DNA from: Solirubrobacter sp035555675
Lineage (GTDB): Bacteria; Actinomycetota; Thermoleophilia; Solirubrobacterales; Solirubrobacteraceae
Reading direction: 5' to 3'
Assembly (NCBI GenBank): GCA_035555675.1
Contig: DATMGH010000203.1
Span: forward strand, 1-64,000
Length of the DNA stretch: 64,000 nucleotides
How positions within the stretch are numbered: position 1 is the first letter of the stretch; every line of letters starts with the position of its first letter. Shown one piece after another: positions 41,605 to 51,009 of this stretch. A model generated the notes under the pieces. The model was given only the letters and a program-made list of their open reading frames with translations. It was not told where the DNA came from and made no database searches. The position numbers were made by a program, and so were the translations under genes.

Positions 41605-42377
41605 GCGGCGGCAGGCCGTGGTTCACGGTCCTGCTCGTCGCGGCGCTCACGCTCGCGCTGACGTTCCTGGTCCTGCCGGTGGTGGCGATCTTCGTCGACG
41701 TCGGGCCGCGCGAGCTGATCGCGTCGCTCGACGACCCGGCCGCGACCGACGCGCTCAAGCTCTCGCTGCAGACGAGCGTGGCCGCGATCGCCCTGATCCT
41801 CCTGGTCGGCACGCCCGCGTCGTGGCTGCTGGCCACGCGGGCGTTCCGCGGGCGCGAGCTGCTGATCACGCTGGTGGAGCTGCCGCTGGTGCTGCCGCCG
41901 GCGGTGGCGGGGATCGGGCTGCTGGCCGCGGTCGGCCCGCGCGGGCTGCTCGCGCCGCTCGGTGTGTCGTTCACGCTCTCGACCGCCGCGGTCGTGGTGG
42001 CGCTGACGTTCGTCGCCGCGCCGTTCTACCTGCGCCAGGCGCAGTCCGCGTTCGCGGCGCTGGACCGCTCGTGGCTGGACGCGTCGCGGACGCTCGGCGC
42101 GGGCGAGGCGCGCACGCTCGCCCGGGTCGCGATCCCCTCGGCGCTGCCGGGCCTGACCGCCGGGCTCGCGCTCGCGTGGGGCCGCGCGCTGGGCGAGTTC
42201 GGCGCGACGCTCATGTTCGCGGGCTCGTTCCAGGGTGTGACCCAGACCGTGCCGCTGGCGATCTACGAGCGCTTCGCGACCGACTTCACCGGCGCGCTCG
42301 GCCTGTCCGCGGTGCTGGTCTGCGTGTCCGCGGCGCTGCTGCTGTCCGTCAAGCTGGCGTTCCGTGCTGCGGGTTGA
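41601..42377 (+). CDS. modB: Molybdate ABC transporter permease ModB
   Basis: 258-aa membrane permease with about five to six helices. The EAA loop ('LDASRTLGAGEARTLARVAIPSALPG') and the ModB-typical WGRALGEFGATLMFAGSFQG follow helix 4. GTG 41601 overlaps the modA stop; the 3' end overlaps modC by 14 bp. Forms the molybdate channel with the ModC dimer. Confidence 0.93.
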   Translation: MSGGRPWFTVLLVAALTLALTFLVLPVVAIFVDVGPRELIASLDDPAATDALKLSLQTSVAAIALILLVGTPASWLLATRAFRGRELLITLVELPLVLPPAVAGIGLLAAVGPRGLLAPLGVSFTLSTAAVVVALTFVAAPFYLRQAQSAFAALDRSWLDASRTLGAGEARTLARVAIPSALPGLTAGLALAWGRALGEFGATLMFAGSFQGVTQTVPLAIYERFATDFTGALGLSAVLVCVSAALLLSVKLAFRAAG

Positions 42378-43404
42378 GCTGCAGGCCACGCGCGCGTCGC
42401 TCGACGTCGCGCTGACCGTCGCGGACGGCGAGTGCGTCGCGCTGGCCGGCCCGTCGGGCGCCGGCAAGACCACCGTGCTGCAGACGATCGCCGGGCTGTT
42501 CCGCCCGGAGCGCGGGCAGGTCGTCTGCGACGCCACGTGGCTCGACGTCGAACGCGGCGTCGACCTGCCGCCGGAGCGCCGCCGCTGCGGCTACGTGTTC
42601 CAGGACTACGCCCTGTTCCCGCGCATGAGCGCGTGGCGCAACGTGGCGTACGGGATCCGCGCGCGCGACCGGCGGCAGCGCGCGCTGGCGCTGCTGGAGC
42701 GGTTCGGGCTCGCCGACCGGGCGGACCACCGCCCCGGCGAGCTGTCGGGCGGGGAGCGTCAGCGGGTCGCGGTCGCCCGCGCCCTGGCGCGCGACCCCGC
42801 GGTCCTGCTGCTGGACGAGCCGCTGTCCGCGCTGGACCCGCGTACGCGCGCGGCCGCGGCGCGCGAGCTGACCGCGGTGCTGCACGAGACGGGCGTGCCC
42901 ACGCTGCTGGTCACGCACGCGTTCGACGAGGCGGCGGCGCTCGGCGACCGCGTCGGCGTGCTCGACGGCGGCCGGATCGTCCAGCTCGGCCCGCCGGCGG
43001 AGCTCTCGGCGCGGCCCGCCTCCGCGTTCGTCGCGGACTTCACGGGCGCGGTCGTGCTCACCGGCGTCGCGGCGCCCGGCCCCGACGGGCTGACGGCGGT
43101 GGCGCTCGACGGCGGCGGGACGATCGTCTCCACGGACACGCTCAGCGGCCCCGTCGGCGCGAGCCTCTACCCGTGGGAGATCGTGCTCGAGCCCGGCAGC
43201 GCACCGTCCTCGGCGCAGAACCACCTCGCCGCCGAGGTGGTCTCGATCACCGAGATCGGCGGGCGGGCACGCGTCGGGCTGCTCGCCGGGCAGCCGCTGG
43301 TGGCCGAGGTGACGGTCGCGTCCGTGCGCGCGCTCGGGCTCGCCCCGGGCACGCGCGTGACCGCGACGTGGAAGGCCGCGGCGACGCGGCTCGCCCCGCG
43401 CTAA
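42364..43404 (+). CDS. modC: Molybdate ABC transporter ATPase ModC
   Basis: 346-aa ATPase: Walker A GPSGAGKTT, Q-loop FQDYALFPRMS, signature LSGGERQRVAVARAL, Walker B AVLLLDEPLSALD and H-loop THAFDEA. The last ~80 residues form a TOBE/Mop molybdate-binding regulatory domain (LAAEVVSITEIGGRARVGLL). The GTG start at 42364 lies within the end of modB. It converges on the neighbour, overlapping its stop by 3-4 bp. Confidence 0.93.
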   Translation: MLRVELQATRASLDVALTVADGECVALAGPSGAGKTTVLQTIAGLFRPERGQVVCDATWLDVERGVDLPPERRRCGYVFQDYALFPRMSAWRNVAYGIRARDRRQRALALLERFGLADRADHRPGELSGGERQRVAVARALARDPAVLLLDEPLSALDPRTRAAAARELTAVLHETGVPTLLVTHAFDEAAALGDRVGVLDGGRIVQLGPPAELSARPASAFVADFTGAVVLTGVAAPGPDGLTAVALDGGGTIVSTDTLSGPVGASLYPWEIVLEPGSAPSSAQNHLAAEVVSITEIGGRARVGLLAGQPLVAEVTVASVRALGLAPGTRVTATWKAAATRLAPR

Positions 43405-46001
43405 CGGCCCACGGCGGGGAAGACCGGCTGCACGGCCGGCGGCACCACGCGCACGCGCGCGTCGACCACGGCGGCGCCGGAGGGACCGACCATCACCGGG
43501 TTGAGGTCGAGCTCCGCGATCGCCGGGTGGGCGTCGGCCAGCGCGCCCACGCGCACCGCGATCTCGGCCAGCGCGCCGACGTCCGCCTGCGCGCGCTCCA
43601 GCAGCGCCAGCGAGCGCAGCGAGCCGATCATCGCCTCCGCCTCCGGCAGCGCCAGCGGCGCCAGCCGCACCGCGACGTCCTCGAGCACCTCGGCCGTCCC
43701 GCCGCCCGCGCCGCACGCGACTACGGGGCCGAACCGCTCGTCCGCCAGCACGCCGACCAGCATCTCGACGCCGGGCCCCGCCATCCGCTGCACGAGCAGC
43801 TCCTCCACCGGCGTGCCCGCGCCCGCGAGCTCCCGGGTGACGTCGACCGCCGCGCGCCGGACCGCGGTCGGCCCCGCGAGCCCGAGCCGCACGGCGCCCG
43901 CCCGCGCCTTGTGGACCACGCCCGGCGCCACGCCCTTGAGCGCGATCGCGCCACCCAGCTCCGCCGCCGCCTTCGCCGCCGCCGCGGGCGACGCCACGCG
44001 CCGCTGCTCGACCAGGGCGATCCCGTACGCCGAGAGCAGCGCCTCGACCTCGTCCGGCCGCAGCCACCCGCCGCCGCGGGCCAGCGCACCGGCCAGCACG
44101 CCCGCCGCGGCGTCCCCGTCGACCCCGTCGAGCGGCGCCGGCTCCGGCGGCGGCGCCGCGCGGAAGCGCCCGTAGGCGACGGCCCGCCCGAGCGCGCGCG
44201 CCGCCGCCTCCGGCGCGCGGAACGTCGGCACCTTGCGCTCCCCCGCGCGCAGCACGCGCGGCAGCTCGCCCGGCGTCATGAACACGGCCAGCAGCGGGAG
44301 CTCGGGCCGGGCCGCGGCCAGCGCCGCCGCCACCTCCTCCGCGCCGGTCGCGATGTGCTCGACGAAGATCGCGATCACGGCGTCGGCGCCCGGATCGGCC
44401 GCGACCGCCTCGACCGCGGCGCGGAACCCCGCCGGCGACTCGCCGGCGGCCAGCTGGACGGGACCCTCTGACGCCAGCGCCGCGACGCTCAGCCCGGCGT
44501 CCACGCACGCGTCCGCGCACACGACCACCGGGCCGCGCGCGTTGCCGACGATGCCGACGCGGCCGCCGCGCGGGATCGGCTGCTCGGCCAGGACCGCGGC
44601 CGCGTCGAGCAGGTCGTCGAGCCCGTCGCAGCGGAGCACCCCGGCGCTCTCGAACAGCGCGTCGACCGTGCTGTCGGCGGCGGCGATCAGCGCGCCGGTG
44701 TGCGAGGACGCGGCCCGCGCGCCCGCCGACGTCCGCCCCGCCTTGACCGCCAGCACCGGCTTGGCCCGCGCGACGCGGCGCGCCACGCGCCCGAACTTGC
44801 GCGGGTTGCCGAACGACTCCAGGTAGAGCGCGACGACCTGCGTCGCGTCGTCCTGCTCCCAGTACTGCAGCACGTCGTTGCTCGAGATGTCCGCCTTGTC
44901 GCCGAGCGAGACGAACGCCGACAACCCGATCCCGCGCCGCGACATCCCGTCGATCGCCGCACCGCCGAACGCCCCGCTCTGGGAGACGAAGCCGACCGAG
45001 CCCGCGGGCACGTCGGCGCGCGCGAACGTCCCGGTCAGCGAGACCGCCGGGTCGGTGTTGACGACCCCCATCGAGTTCGGGCCGACCAGCCGCATCCCGC
45101 TCGCGCGGCAGACGTCGACCAGCTCGGACAGCTCCTCGGCGAAGCCGGCGGTGATCACGACCAGCGCCTCGACCCCGGCCCGCGCGCACTCGCGCGCGAC
45201 GTCGGGCACGAGCGGCGCGGGGACGGCCACGATCGCCAGGTCCACCGGCCCGGGCGTCTCCGCGATCGAGGCCACCGCGCGGCGGCTGCCGACGAAGTCC
45301 GCGTTCGGGTTGACCGGGTACAGCTCGCCGTGGAACTCGTTGTCGAGCACGTGCCGGAACGCCGCGCCGCCGAACGAGTCCGGCCGCCGCGACGCGCCGA
45401 TCACCGCGACCGAGCGCGGCTTGAGCACGCGCTCCATCGCCGCGACCGCGGCGACCCGGTCGCGGTCCTCGAAGCGCCGGCGCGCGTCCTCCCCCAGCTC
45501 GGTCGGGAACTCGACCTCGATCCCGTCCGGCGACGCGTGCACGTGCACGGGGAAGCCGGACTCGCGGAACACGCTGATCATGCGCCGGTTCTCGGGCAGG
45601 ACGGTGGCGGTGAACGTCCTCACGCCGCGCGCCGACGCGACCTGCGCGAGGTGCGCCAGCAGCACCGTGGCCACGCCGCGGCCCTGCATCTCGTCCGCGA
45701 CCGCGAACGCGACCTCGGCCCGGTCCGGCCGCTCGAGCTCGAACACGGCGTGCGCGACGATCCGGTCCCCGGTCGTCACCACCAGCCCGTAGCCCTCCGG
45801 GCGGTCGCCGCGCGCCGCGGCCTCCGCCGCCTTGTCCAGGTTCACGCCGAGCGTGAAGTAGCGCAGCCAGCGCGAGTTCTCCGACAGGCCGCCGAGGAAC
45901 GTGCGCAGCGCGGGCTCGTCGGCCGGGGAGACCGGGCGGACCCGCGCGGTGGACCCGTCGCGCAGCACGATGTGGACATCGGCGGCGACGCGCGCGCTCA
46001 T
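43401..46001 (-). CDS. GNAT acetyltransferase fused to ADP-forming acyl-CoA synthetase (Pat-like)
   Basis: 866 aa. N-terminal GNAT domain (about 1-165): RVRPVSPADEPALRTFLGGLS, VAFAVADEMQGRGVATVLLAHL acetyl-CoA loop. The rest is an ADP-forming acyl-CoA synthetase: CoA-binding Rossmann (RSVAVIGASRRPDSFGG), ligase-CoA domain (VGPNSMGV, GFVSQSGAFG; phospho-His in SSHTGALIAA) and ATP-grasp (IALKGVAPGVVHKARAG). Actinobacterial enzymes with GNAT first acetylate lysines of acyl-CoA synthetases, often under nucleotide control. Here it ends an iron/amino-acid operon, ATGA-coupled to the DUF1611 gene. Whether the synthetase half is catalytic is unclear, as in other Pat proteins. Confidence 0.9.
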   Translation of the reverse strand: MSARVAADVHIVLRDGSTARVRPVSPADEPALRTFLGGLSENSRWLRYFTLGVNLDKAAEAAARGDRPEGYGLVVTTGDRIVAHAVFELERPDRAEVAFAVADEMQGRGVATVLLAHLAQVASARGVRTFTATVLPENRRMISVFRESGFPVHVHASPDGIEVEFPTELGEDARRRFEDRDRVAAVAAMERVLKPRSVAVIGASRRPDSFGGAAFRHVLDNEFHGELYPVNPNADFVGSRRAVASIAETPGPVDLAIVAVPAPLVPDVARECARAGVEALVVITAGFAEELSELVDVCRASGMRLVGPNSMGVVNTDPAVSLTGTFARADVPAGSVGFVSQSGAFGGAAIDGMSRRGIGLSAFVSLGDKADISSNDVLQYWEQDDATQVVALYLESFGNPRKFGRVARRVARAKPVLAVKAGRTSAGARAASSHTGALIAAADSTVDALFESAGVLRCDGLDDLLDAAAVLAEQPIPRGGRVGIVGNARGPVVVCADACVDAGLSVAALASEGPVQLAAGESPAGFRAAVEAVAADPGADAVIAIFVEHIATGAEEVAAALAAARPELPLLAVFMTPGELPRVLRAGERKVPTFRAPEAAARALGRAVAYGRFRAAPPPEPAPLDGVDGDAAAGVLAGALARGGGWLRPDEVEALLSAYGIALVEQRRVASPAAAAKAAAELGGAIALKGVAPGVVHKARAGAVRLGLAGPTAVRRAAVDVTRELAGAGTPVEELLVQRMAGPGVEMLVGVLADERFGPVVACGAGGGTAEVLEDVAVRLAPLALPEAEAMIGSLRSLALLERAQADVGALAEIAVRVGALADAHPAIAELDLNPVMVGPSGAAVVDARVRVVPPAVQPVFPAVGR

Positions 46002-47026
46002 AGCACGGCGTCGAGGATCCCTGCCGCGCCGAAGCGGACGGGGTCGGTGGCGGGCAGGCCGGTCTCCCGCGCCGCGCGCTCGATCGCATCCAGCGCGGCG
46101 TCCTCGTCGAGCCCGCGCGTGTTGAGCGCGAGCGCCTTCACCCGGGCCGGACGCACGGCGCGGGCGGCGGCCTCGTAGAGCTCCACCAGCGTCGTCAGCG
46201 ACGGCAGCGGCGTGTCCGGGTAGTCGTCGATCGCGGTCGCGCCGGCGCGGTGGCAGAGCACCAGCGCGTCCGGGAGGCAGCCGTGCAGCAGGCCGAGCGT
46301 GACGCCCGAGTACGCGGGGTGGCCGAGCGCGCCCTGGCCTTCCACGAACAGCAGCGGCGCCTGCGCCGCGCCGTCGTGCAGCAGCCGCGACGCGGCGCCG
46401 GAGACGAAGTCGGAGATCACGTGGTCGACCGCGATGCCCCAGCCGGCGATCGCGATCCCGGTCTGGCCGGTGGCCACGAACGCGGACTTCAGGCCGCGCT
46501 CGCGGGCGGCCGCGTCGAGCTCCAGCGTCACCGACATCTTGCCGATCGCGCAGTCCGAGCCGACCGTGTGGACGACCCGCACGTCCGGCCGCTCGGCCGG
46601 CGCCGGCGGGACGCTGAGGTCGGCGGGGGCGGCGCGCAGGTCGCGCAGCTCGACGCCGCGCTCGCGCGCGGCGCGCGCCAGCTCCGGGTCGTCGGCGAGC
46701 ACCGTGTGCAGGCCGGCCTCGACGTGCATCCCGGCGCCGATCGCCTCCAGGATCGCCGCGCGCCACTCGGCCGTCAGCGCGCCGCCGAACGGGGCGACGC
46801 CGATCACCAGCACGTCGGCGCCGCGCGCGGCGGCGTCGCCGACCGTCGCCACGATCGGGGTGTCGCGGCGGGCGTACGGGACGACGTCCGCGGCGGTGCG
46901 GCCGGCGTGGACGTCGTCCACGACGGCGACGATCTCGCGCGGCGCGTAGCGGAGGATCCCGTGCGCGGTCTTGGCGTGCGAGTCGGCGAACTGGCCGCCG
47001 GTGAAGAGCGCCAGCCGGTCAGCCAT
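45998..47026 (-). CDS. DUF1611 protein, DgcN-like
   Basis: 342 aa, DUF1611 family: N-terminal Rossmann-like part (YAPREIVAVVDDVHAGRTAADV, VLVIGVAPFGG) and a C-terminal P-loop part with Walker A-like GSDCAIGKMSV, TGQTGIAIAG and the FVEGQGALGHPAYSGVTLGLLHG block. DgcN of this family is described as a D-glutamate N-acetyltransferase acting with the enolase-superfamily racemase DgcA. The adjacent upstream gene is an enolase-superfamily epimerase, which fits. The start ATG 47026 shares ATGGCTGA with that gene's stop. D-amino-acid or cell-wall peptide recycling is the likely theme. Confidence 0.82.
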   Translation of the reverse strand: MADRLALFTGGQFADSHAKTAHGILRYAPREIVAVVDDVHAGRTAADVVPYARRDTPIVATVGDAAARGADVLVIGVAPFGGALTAEWRAAILEAIGAGMHVEAGLHTVLADDPELARAARERGVELRDLRAAPADLSVPPAPAERPDVRVVHTVGSDCAIGKMSVTLELDAAARERGLKSAFVATGQTGIAIAGWGIAVDHVISDFVSGAASRLLHDGAAQAPLLFVEGQGALGHPAYSGVTLGLLHGCLPDALVLCHRAGATAIDDYPDTPLPSLTTLVELYEAAARAVRPARVKALALNTRGLDEDAALDAIERAARETGLPATDPVRFGAAGILDAVL

Positions 47027-48020
47027 CGACGCCGAGCCCCGGTCGCGTGGACAGGACGAGGCGGCCGTCGTGCAGCTCCAGGCCGGTGAACGGGCGGTCG
47101 GCGATCAGCAGGTGGCCGTCGAGGTCGATGTGGTCGGCGAGTGAGCCGAGCTGCGCGGCCTGGGCGATCCCGAGCTCGGACTCGATCATGCAGCCCAGCA
47201 TGACCTGGAGGTCCAGCGCGCGCGCCGCATCGATCATCCGCAGCGCCTCGCCGATGCCGCCGCACTTGGAGAGCTTGATCACGATGCCGTCGGCGTAGGC
47301 CGCGATCGGGGCGACCGAGGCCAGGTCCTTGCAGCCTTCGTCGATCATGACCGAGAGGCGCCGGGCCTGCTCGCGGTAGCGGTGGTAGGCGTCGAGGTCC
47401 TCAGCCGGGAACGGCTGCTCGACGAACTCGACGCCGAGCTCGATCAGCTCCGGCGTGAGCGCCAGCGCGGTGTCGAGGTCCCAACCCTCGTTGCCGTCGA
47501 TGCGCAGGCGAGCGGACGTGTTCGCGCGGACGGCCTTCAGCCGCTCGAGGTCGCCGGGGCCGCCGACCTTGATCTTGAGCACCTCGAAACCGGTCGCGCG
47601 GCGCGTGCGGTCCGCGGTCCCCTCGACGCTGTCGATGCCGATCGTGTACGAGGTCGGCGGCGTCGTGCGGTCGGCGCCGAGGACTCGCCAGGTCGGCACC
47701 TGCAGCCGCTTGCCGAGCCAGTCGTGGACGAGGCCGTCGAGCGCCATCTTGGCGCCCTGGGGACCGTCCCAGGCGCGCAGGCGCGCGCCGATCGCGGCGC
47801 GGGCGAACGGGTCGGGGCCGAGCAGCCGCTCCCCGTCGGCCTCGATGGCCTCCCGGATCAGCTGCGGCGTCTCGCCCCAGTAGTCGACGGGCGCGCCCTC
47901 GCCGTGGGCGACGACGCCGTCGATGGTGTGCTCCGCGACGACGACGGTCTCTTCGTCGGCGGCGCCGCGGGCGATCTGAAACGTCTCTTTGAGCCTGAGC
48001 GTATGGAGCGTGGCGCGCAT
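47019..48020 (-). CDS. Enolase-superfamily dipeptide epimerase / N-acetyl-amino acid racemase-like (DgcA-like)
   Basis: 333 aa of the muconate-lactonizing subgroup. Catalytic KxK in LKIKVGG, metal ligands D in LRIDGNEGW, E in VEFVEQPFP and D/E in MIDEGCKD, and the second lysine in IVIKLSKCGG are all present, as is the DxD-type C-terminal LDGHLL. N-terminal capping domain starts LHTLRLKETFQIARG. Ala-Glu epimerase-like proteins and the N-acetyl-D-glutamate racemase DgcA belong here. Linkage to the DUF1611 gene favours the latter reading; a dipeptide epimerase in murein recycling is the alternative. It starts 22 bp after the siderophore ATPase. Confidence 0.88.
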   Translation of the reverse strand: MRATLHTLRLKETFQIARGAADEETVVVAEHTIDGVVAHGEGAPVDYWGETPQLIREAIEADGERLLGPDPFARAAIGARLRAWDGPQGAKMALDGLVHDWLGKRLQVPTWRVLGADRTTPPTSYTIGIDSVEGTADRTRRATGFEVLKIKVGGPGDLERLKAVRANTSARLRIDGNEGWDLDTALALTPELIELGVEFVEQPFPAEDLDAYHRYREQARRLSVMIDEGCKDLASVAPIAAYADGIVIKLSKCGGIGEALRMIDAARALDLQVMLGCMIESELGIAQAAQLGSLADHIDLDGHLLIADRPFTGLELHDGRLVLSTRPGLGVDG

Positions 48021-48042
48021 CGGCGCCGTATGGTCGCAGCCT

Positions 48043-48903
48043 TCAGGTGCGCGTGACGGCGCGGCCGATCGGCACGCACATCGGCGTTCCGGTGACCGGA
48101 TCCGGGAGGACGCGGGCGCGCAGCCCGAAGACGCGCTCGACCAGCGCCTCGTCGACGATCTCCGCCGGCGGGCCGGCGGCCGCGACCCGGCCGTCCCGGA
48201 TCGCGACCAGGTGGTGCGCGTAACGGCAGGCGTGGTTGAGGTCGTGCAGCACCAGGCCGATCGTCCGGCCCTGCGCGTTGAGGTCCGCGAGCAGGTCGAG
48301 GACCTCGAGCTGGTGCGCGAGGTCGAGGTAGGTCGTCGGCTCGTCCAGCAGCAGCGTCTCGGTGTCCTGCGCCAGCGCCATCGCGATCCACACCCGCTGG
48401 CGCTGGCCGCCGGACAGCCGGTCCAGCGGCCGGTCGCGCAGGTCCGCGATCGCGGTCGCCTGGATCGCCCACTCGATGCGCTCGCGGTCCTCGGCGCTGG
48501 CGCGCCGGCCGAGCCGCTGATGCGGGAAGCGCCCGCGCGCCACCAGGTCGGCGACCGTCAGCCCCTCGGGCGGCGCCGGCGACTGCGGCAGGAACCCGAG
48601 CCGGCGCGCGACCTCGCGCGTGGGGAGCGCCGCGATCTCCGCGCCGTCCAGCAGCACCGCGCCCGCGCTCGGCTTCAACAGCCGCGCGAACGCGCGCAGC
48701 AACGTCGACTTGCCGGACGCGTTGGCGCCCACGATCGCGGTGATCCGCCCGGCGGGCAGCGGGACGTCGACGCCGTGCAGCACGGCCCGCTCGCCGTAGC
48801 CGACGGTGAGGTGCGCGGCGCGCAGGGCCGATCGGGCGACCTCCGACTCACGATGCCTGAAACCTGCGGTCTGGACCCCGCGGCGCTGGTCAGGCTCGCT
48901 CAT
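48043..48903 (-). CDS. Iron-siderophore ABC transporter ATPase (FecE/FhuC-like)
   Basis: 286 aa: Walker A GANASGKST, Q-loop LPQSPAPPEG, signature LSGGQRQRVWIAMAL, Walker B TLLLDEPTTYLD and LHDLNHACRYAHHLVAIRDG, all characteristic of siderophore-uptake ATPases. ATG 48903 overlaps the permease stop. The first ~28 residues (EPDQRRGVQTAGFRHRES) are not part of the ABC fold; their DNA closely resembles the start of the export ATPase at 59108, although the reading frame differs in the second half. Confidence 0.93.
   Translation of the reverse strand: MSEPDQRRGVQTAGFRHRESEVARSALRAAHLTVGYGERAVLHGVDVPLPAGRITAIVGANASGKSTLLRAFARLLKPSAGAVLLDGAEIAALPTREVARRLGFLPQSPAPPEGLTVADLVARGRFPHQRLGRRASAEDRERIEWAIQATAIADLRDRPLDRLSGGQRQRVWIAMALAQDTETLLLDEPTTYLDLAHQLEVLDLLADLNAQGRTIGLVLHDLNHACRYAHHLVAIRDGRVAAAGPPAEIVDEALVERVFGLRARVLPDPVTGTPMCVPIGRAVTRT
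48851..48897 (-). repeat. 47-bp sequence shared with the siderophore exporter ATPase gene, copy A
   Basis: Read on the minus strand it begins GAGCCTGACCAGCG and ends GGTTTCAGGCATCG. It aligns with 59114-59161 at about 37 of 48 positions with one gap. Ends GCCTGA and TCAGGC are inverted repeats in both copies. It starts 6 bp after the start codon in each gene. Confidence 0.6.
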
Positions 48904-50873
48904 GCGGTCCGGCTCCGCCACAGGATCACCGCCAGGTAGGGCGCGCCGATCATCGACACGACGAGGCCGGACGGGATCTCGGTCGGGGCGAGCACGGTCC
49001 GCCCGACGGTATCGGCCAGCCCGAGCAGCAGCGCGCCGAGCGCCATCGCCAGCGGGAGCGAGCGCCGGTGGTTGCCGCCCGCCAGCAGCCGCGCGAGGTG
49101 CGGCGCGAGCAGGCCGACGAACGCGATCGCCCCGCAGACCGCGACCGCGGCGGCGCCCAGCGCGGCGCCCACGGCGAGCAGGCCGGCGCGGGCGGCGGAG
49201 ACGCGCAGGCCGAGCGCGCGGCTGAGGTCGTCGTCGAGCATCAGCACGTCCAGCCGGCGCACGGCCAGCAGGGCGGCCGGCAGCAGCACGGCGGCGGGGA
49301 CCGCGAGCAGCCGTAGGTCGCCCCAGCCGGTCGCGTAGGTCGACCCGGCCAGCCACGTGATCGCGGTCGCCGCCGCCGGCTGCGCGTTGAGCAGCATCAG
49401 CATCGTCACCGCCGCGCACGCGGCGGTGACCGCGAGCCCGGTCAGCGCGAGCCGTGCCGTCGACCCGCCGCCGGCCAGCGCCAGCACGATCCCCATCGCG
49501 GCCAGCGCGCCGGCGAACGCCGCGAACGGCAGCACTAGCGTCGGCGCCGCCGGGAACGCGAGGAGGACGACGAATGCGCCGACGGACGCGCCGCCGACGA
49601 CGCCGGCCAGCTCCGGCCCCGCGAACGGGTTGCGCACCGCCGCCTGCAGCACCGTGCCCGAGGCGGCCAGGCACGCGCCGCCGAGCAGCGCCACGCACAG
49701 CCGCGGCGCGCGCGAGTCGAGCGCGATCTCGCCCAGCGGGGAGCCGGCGCCGGCGATCGAGCGCACCACCTCCCCCGGGCCGATCCGGATCTCGCCCAGG
49801 CAGAGCGACCCGACGACCGCGACCGGAAGCAGCAGCGCCGCGACGAGCGCGGCGCGCGGGCGCCAGCGGGCGGAGCTCGCCGCCCGGTCGACCGCCGGGC
49901 CCGCGTCCCCGCGCAGCCCGCGCGCGACCACGATCAGCACCGGCGCGCCGATCAGCGCGCAGACGACGCCCGCGGGCGTCTCCGTGTCCAGCCCGGTGAG
50001 CGCGCGCCCCGCGACGTCGGCGGCCAGCAGCAGCGCGCCGCCCCACGGGATCGCGACCGCGAGCAGCTCCGCGTGGCCGCGCGGGCGCGCGGCGCGGGCC
50101 AGCCCGCAGGCAAGGATGCCGACGAACGCGATCGGCCCGCAGAGGCCGACCGCGACGGCGGTCAGGACCGCGGCCAGCACGACGCCCGCCACCTGCGTGA
50201 GCCGCGAGCGCAGGCCGAGCCCGCGCGCGGCCTCCTCCCCCAGCGCGGCGACGTCCAGCGCGCGCGAGAGGGCCAGCACGGCCAGGGCCGCGGGCGCGGC
50301 GATCAGCGCGGCCGCGCGCACGGGGCCCCAGCCGGTCTGCAGCAGCGAGCCGGCGCCCCATAGGAAGAGGCCGCTGGTCTCGGTCTCGCGCGCGAGGCGC
50401 ACCGCCCCGGTCGCGGCCGCCAGCGCCAGCCCGACCGCCATGCCGGCCAGGATCAGCCGCAGCCCGCCGCCGCCCGCCGCCGCCATCGCGCCGATCAGGG
50501 CCGTGCCCGCGGCGACGCCGGCGAACGCCACCGCGATCGTCGGCGCGCCGGGCGCGAGCGACGCGAACGCGGCGACCAGCGTGACCGCGAGCGCGCCGCC
50601 GGCGGTGAGGCCGAGCGTCGCCGGCTCGGCCAGCGGGTTGCGCGTGAGCGCCTGCAGCACGACCGCGGCGGCGGCCAGCGCGCCGCCGGCGATCACGCCC
50701 GCCGCGGCGCGCGGCAGGCGGATGTCGAAGAAGAGCGCGTCGTCGAGCGCGCCGCGGTGGAAGATCGCCAGCCAGACGTCGACGTCGCCCTGGCCCTGCA
50801 GGACGTCCGCGAGCGCCGCGAGCAGCGCGAGCGCGAGGCCCGCGGCGGCGAACGCCCCGACGCGCCGCGTCAT
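48900..50873 (-). CDS. Fused double FecCD-type siderophore permease (FhuB-like)
   Basis: 657 aa made of two BtuC/FecCD permease domains in one chain, about 20 helices. Each half has the 'RLPR...GaaLA.aG...Q...rNPLA.P..lG...GA' block: half 1 DIRLPRAAAGVIAGGALAAA with LTRNPLAEPATLG, half 2 DSRAPRLCVALLGGACLAAS with AVRNPFAGPELAG. Halves end in 'GAPYL...' segments near the cytoplasmic coupling helices. Such fusion is known for FhuB and implies one permease chain per ATPase dimer. ATG 50873; the 136 bp upstream hold GC-rich tandem repeats. Confidence 0.92.
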   Translation of the reverse strand: MTRRVGAFAAAGLALALLAALADVLQGQGDVDVWLAIFHRGALDDALFFDIRLPRAAAGVIAGGALAAAAVVLQALTRNPLAEPATLGLTAGGALAVTLVAAFASLAPGAPTIAVAFAGVAAGTALIGAMAAAGGGGLRLILAGMAVGLALAAATGAVRLARETETSGLFLWGAGSLLQTGWGPVRAAALIAAPAALAVLALSRALDVAALGEEAARGLGLRSRLTQVAGVVLAAVLTAVAVGLCGPIAFVGILACGLARAARPRGHAELLAVAIPWGGALLLAADVAGRALTGLDTETPAGVVCALIGAPVLIVVARGLRGDAGPAVDRAASSARWRPRAALVAALLLPVAVVGSLCLGEIRIGPGEVVRSIAGAGSPLGEIALDSRAPRLCVALLGGACLAASGTVLQAAVRNPFAGPELAGVVGGASVGAFVVLLAFPAAPTLVLPFAAFAGALAAMGIVLALAGGGSTARLALTGLAVTAACAAVTMLMLLNAQPAAATAITWLAGSTYATGWGDLRLLAVPAAVLLPAALLAVRRLDVLMLDDDLSRALGLRVSAARAGLLAVGAALGAAAVAVCGAIAFVGLLAPHLARLLAGGNHRRSLPLAMALGALLLGLADTVGRTVLAPTEIPSGLVVSMIGAPYLAVILWRSRTA

Positions 50874-50913
50874 CGCGCGGGCGGGCAGAGCGCCGCGGCG
50901 GCGGCCGGTGGCG

Positions 50914-50980
50914 CCGAGCGCCGAGCGGCGGCGGGCGACACCGAGCGCCGCGCGGCGGCGGGCGGCGGCGCCGAGCGCCG
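50914..50980. repeat. Short GC-rich tandem repeat between binding-protein and permease genes
   Basis: CCGAGCGCCG recurs at 50914-50923, 50941-50950 and 50971-50980 within units of 27 and 30 bp that also share GCGGCGGCGGGC. It occupies most of the 136-bp gap on the operon's transcript and could be a slippage-prone or structured spacer. Confidence 0.5.
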
Positions 50981-51009
50981 CGCGGCGCGGCCGGGCGACG
51001 CCCCGCGGG

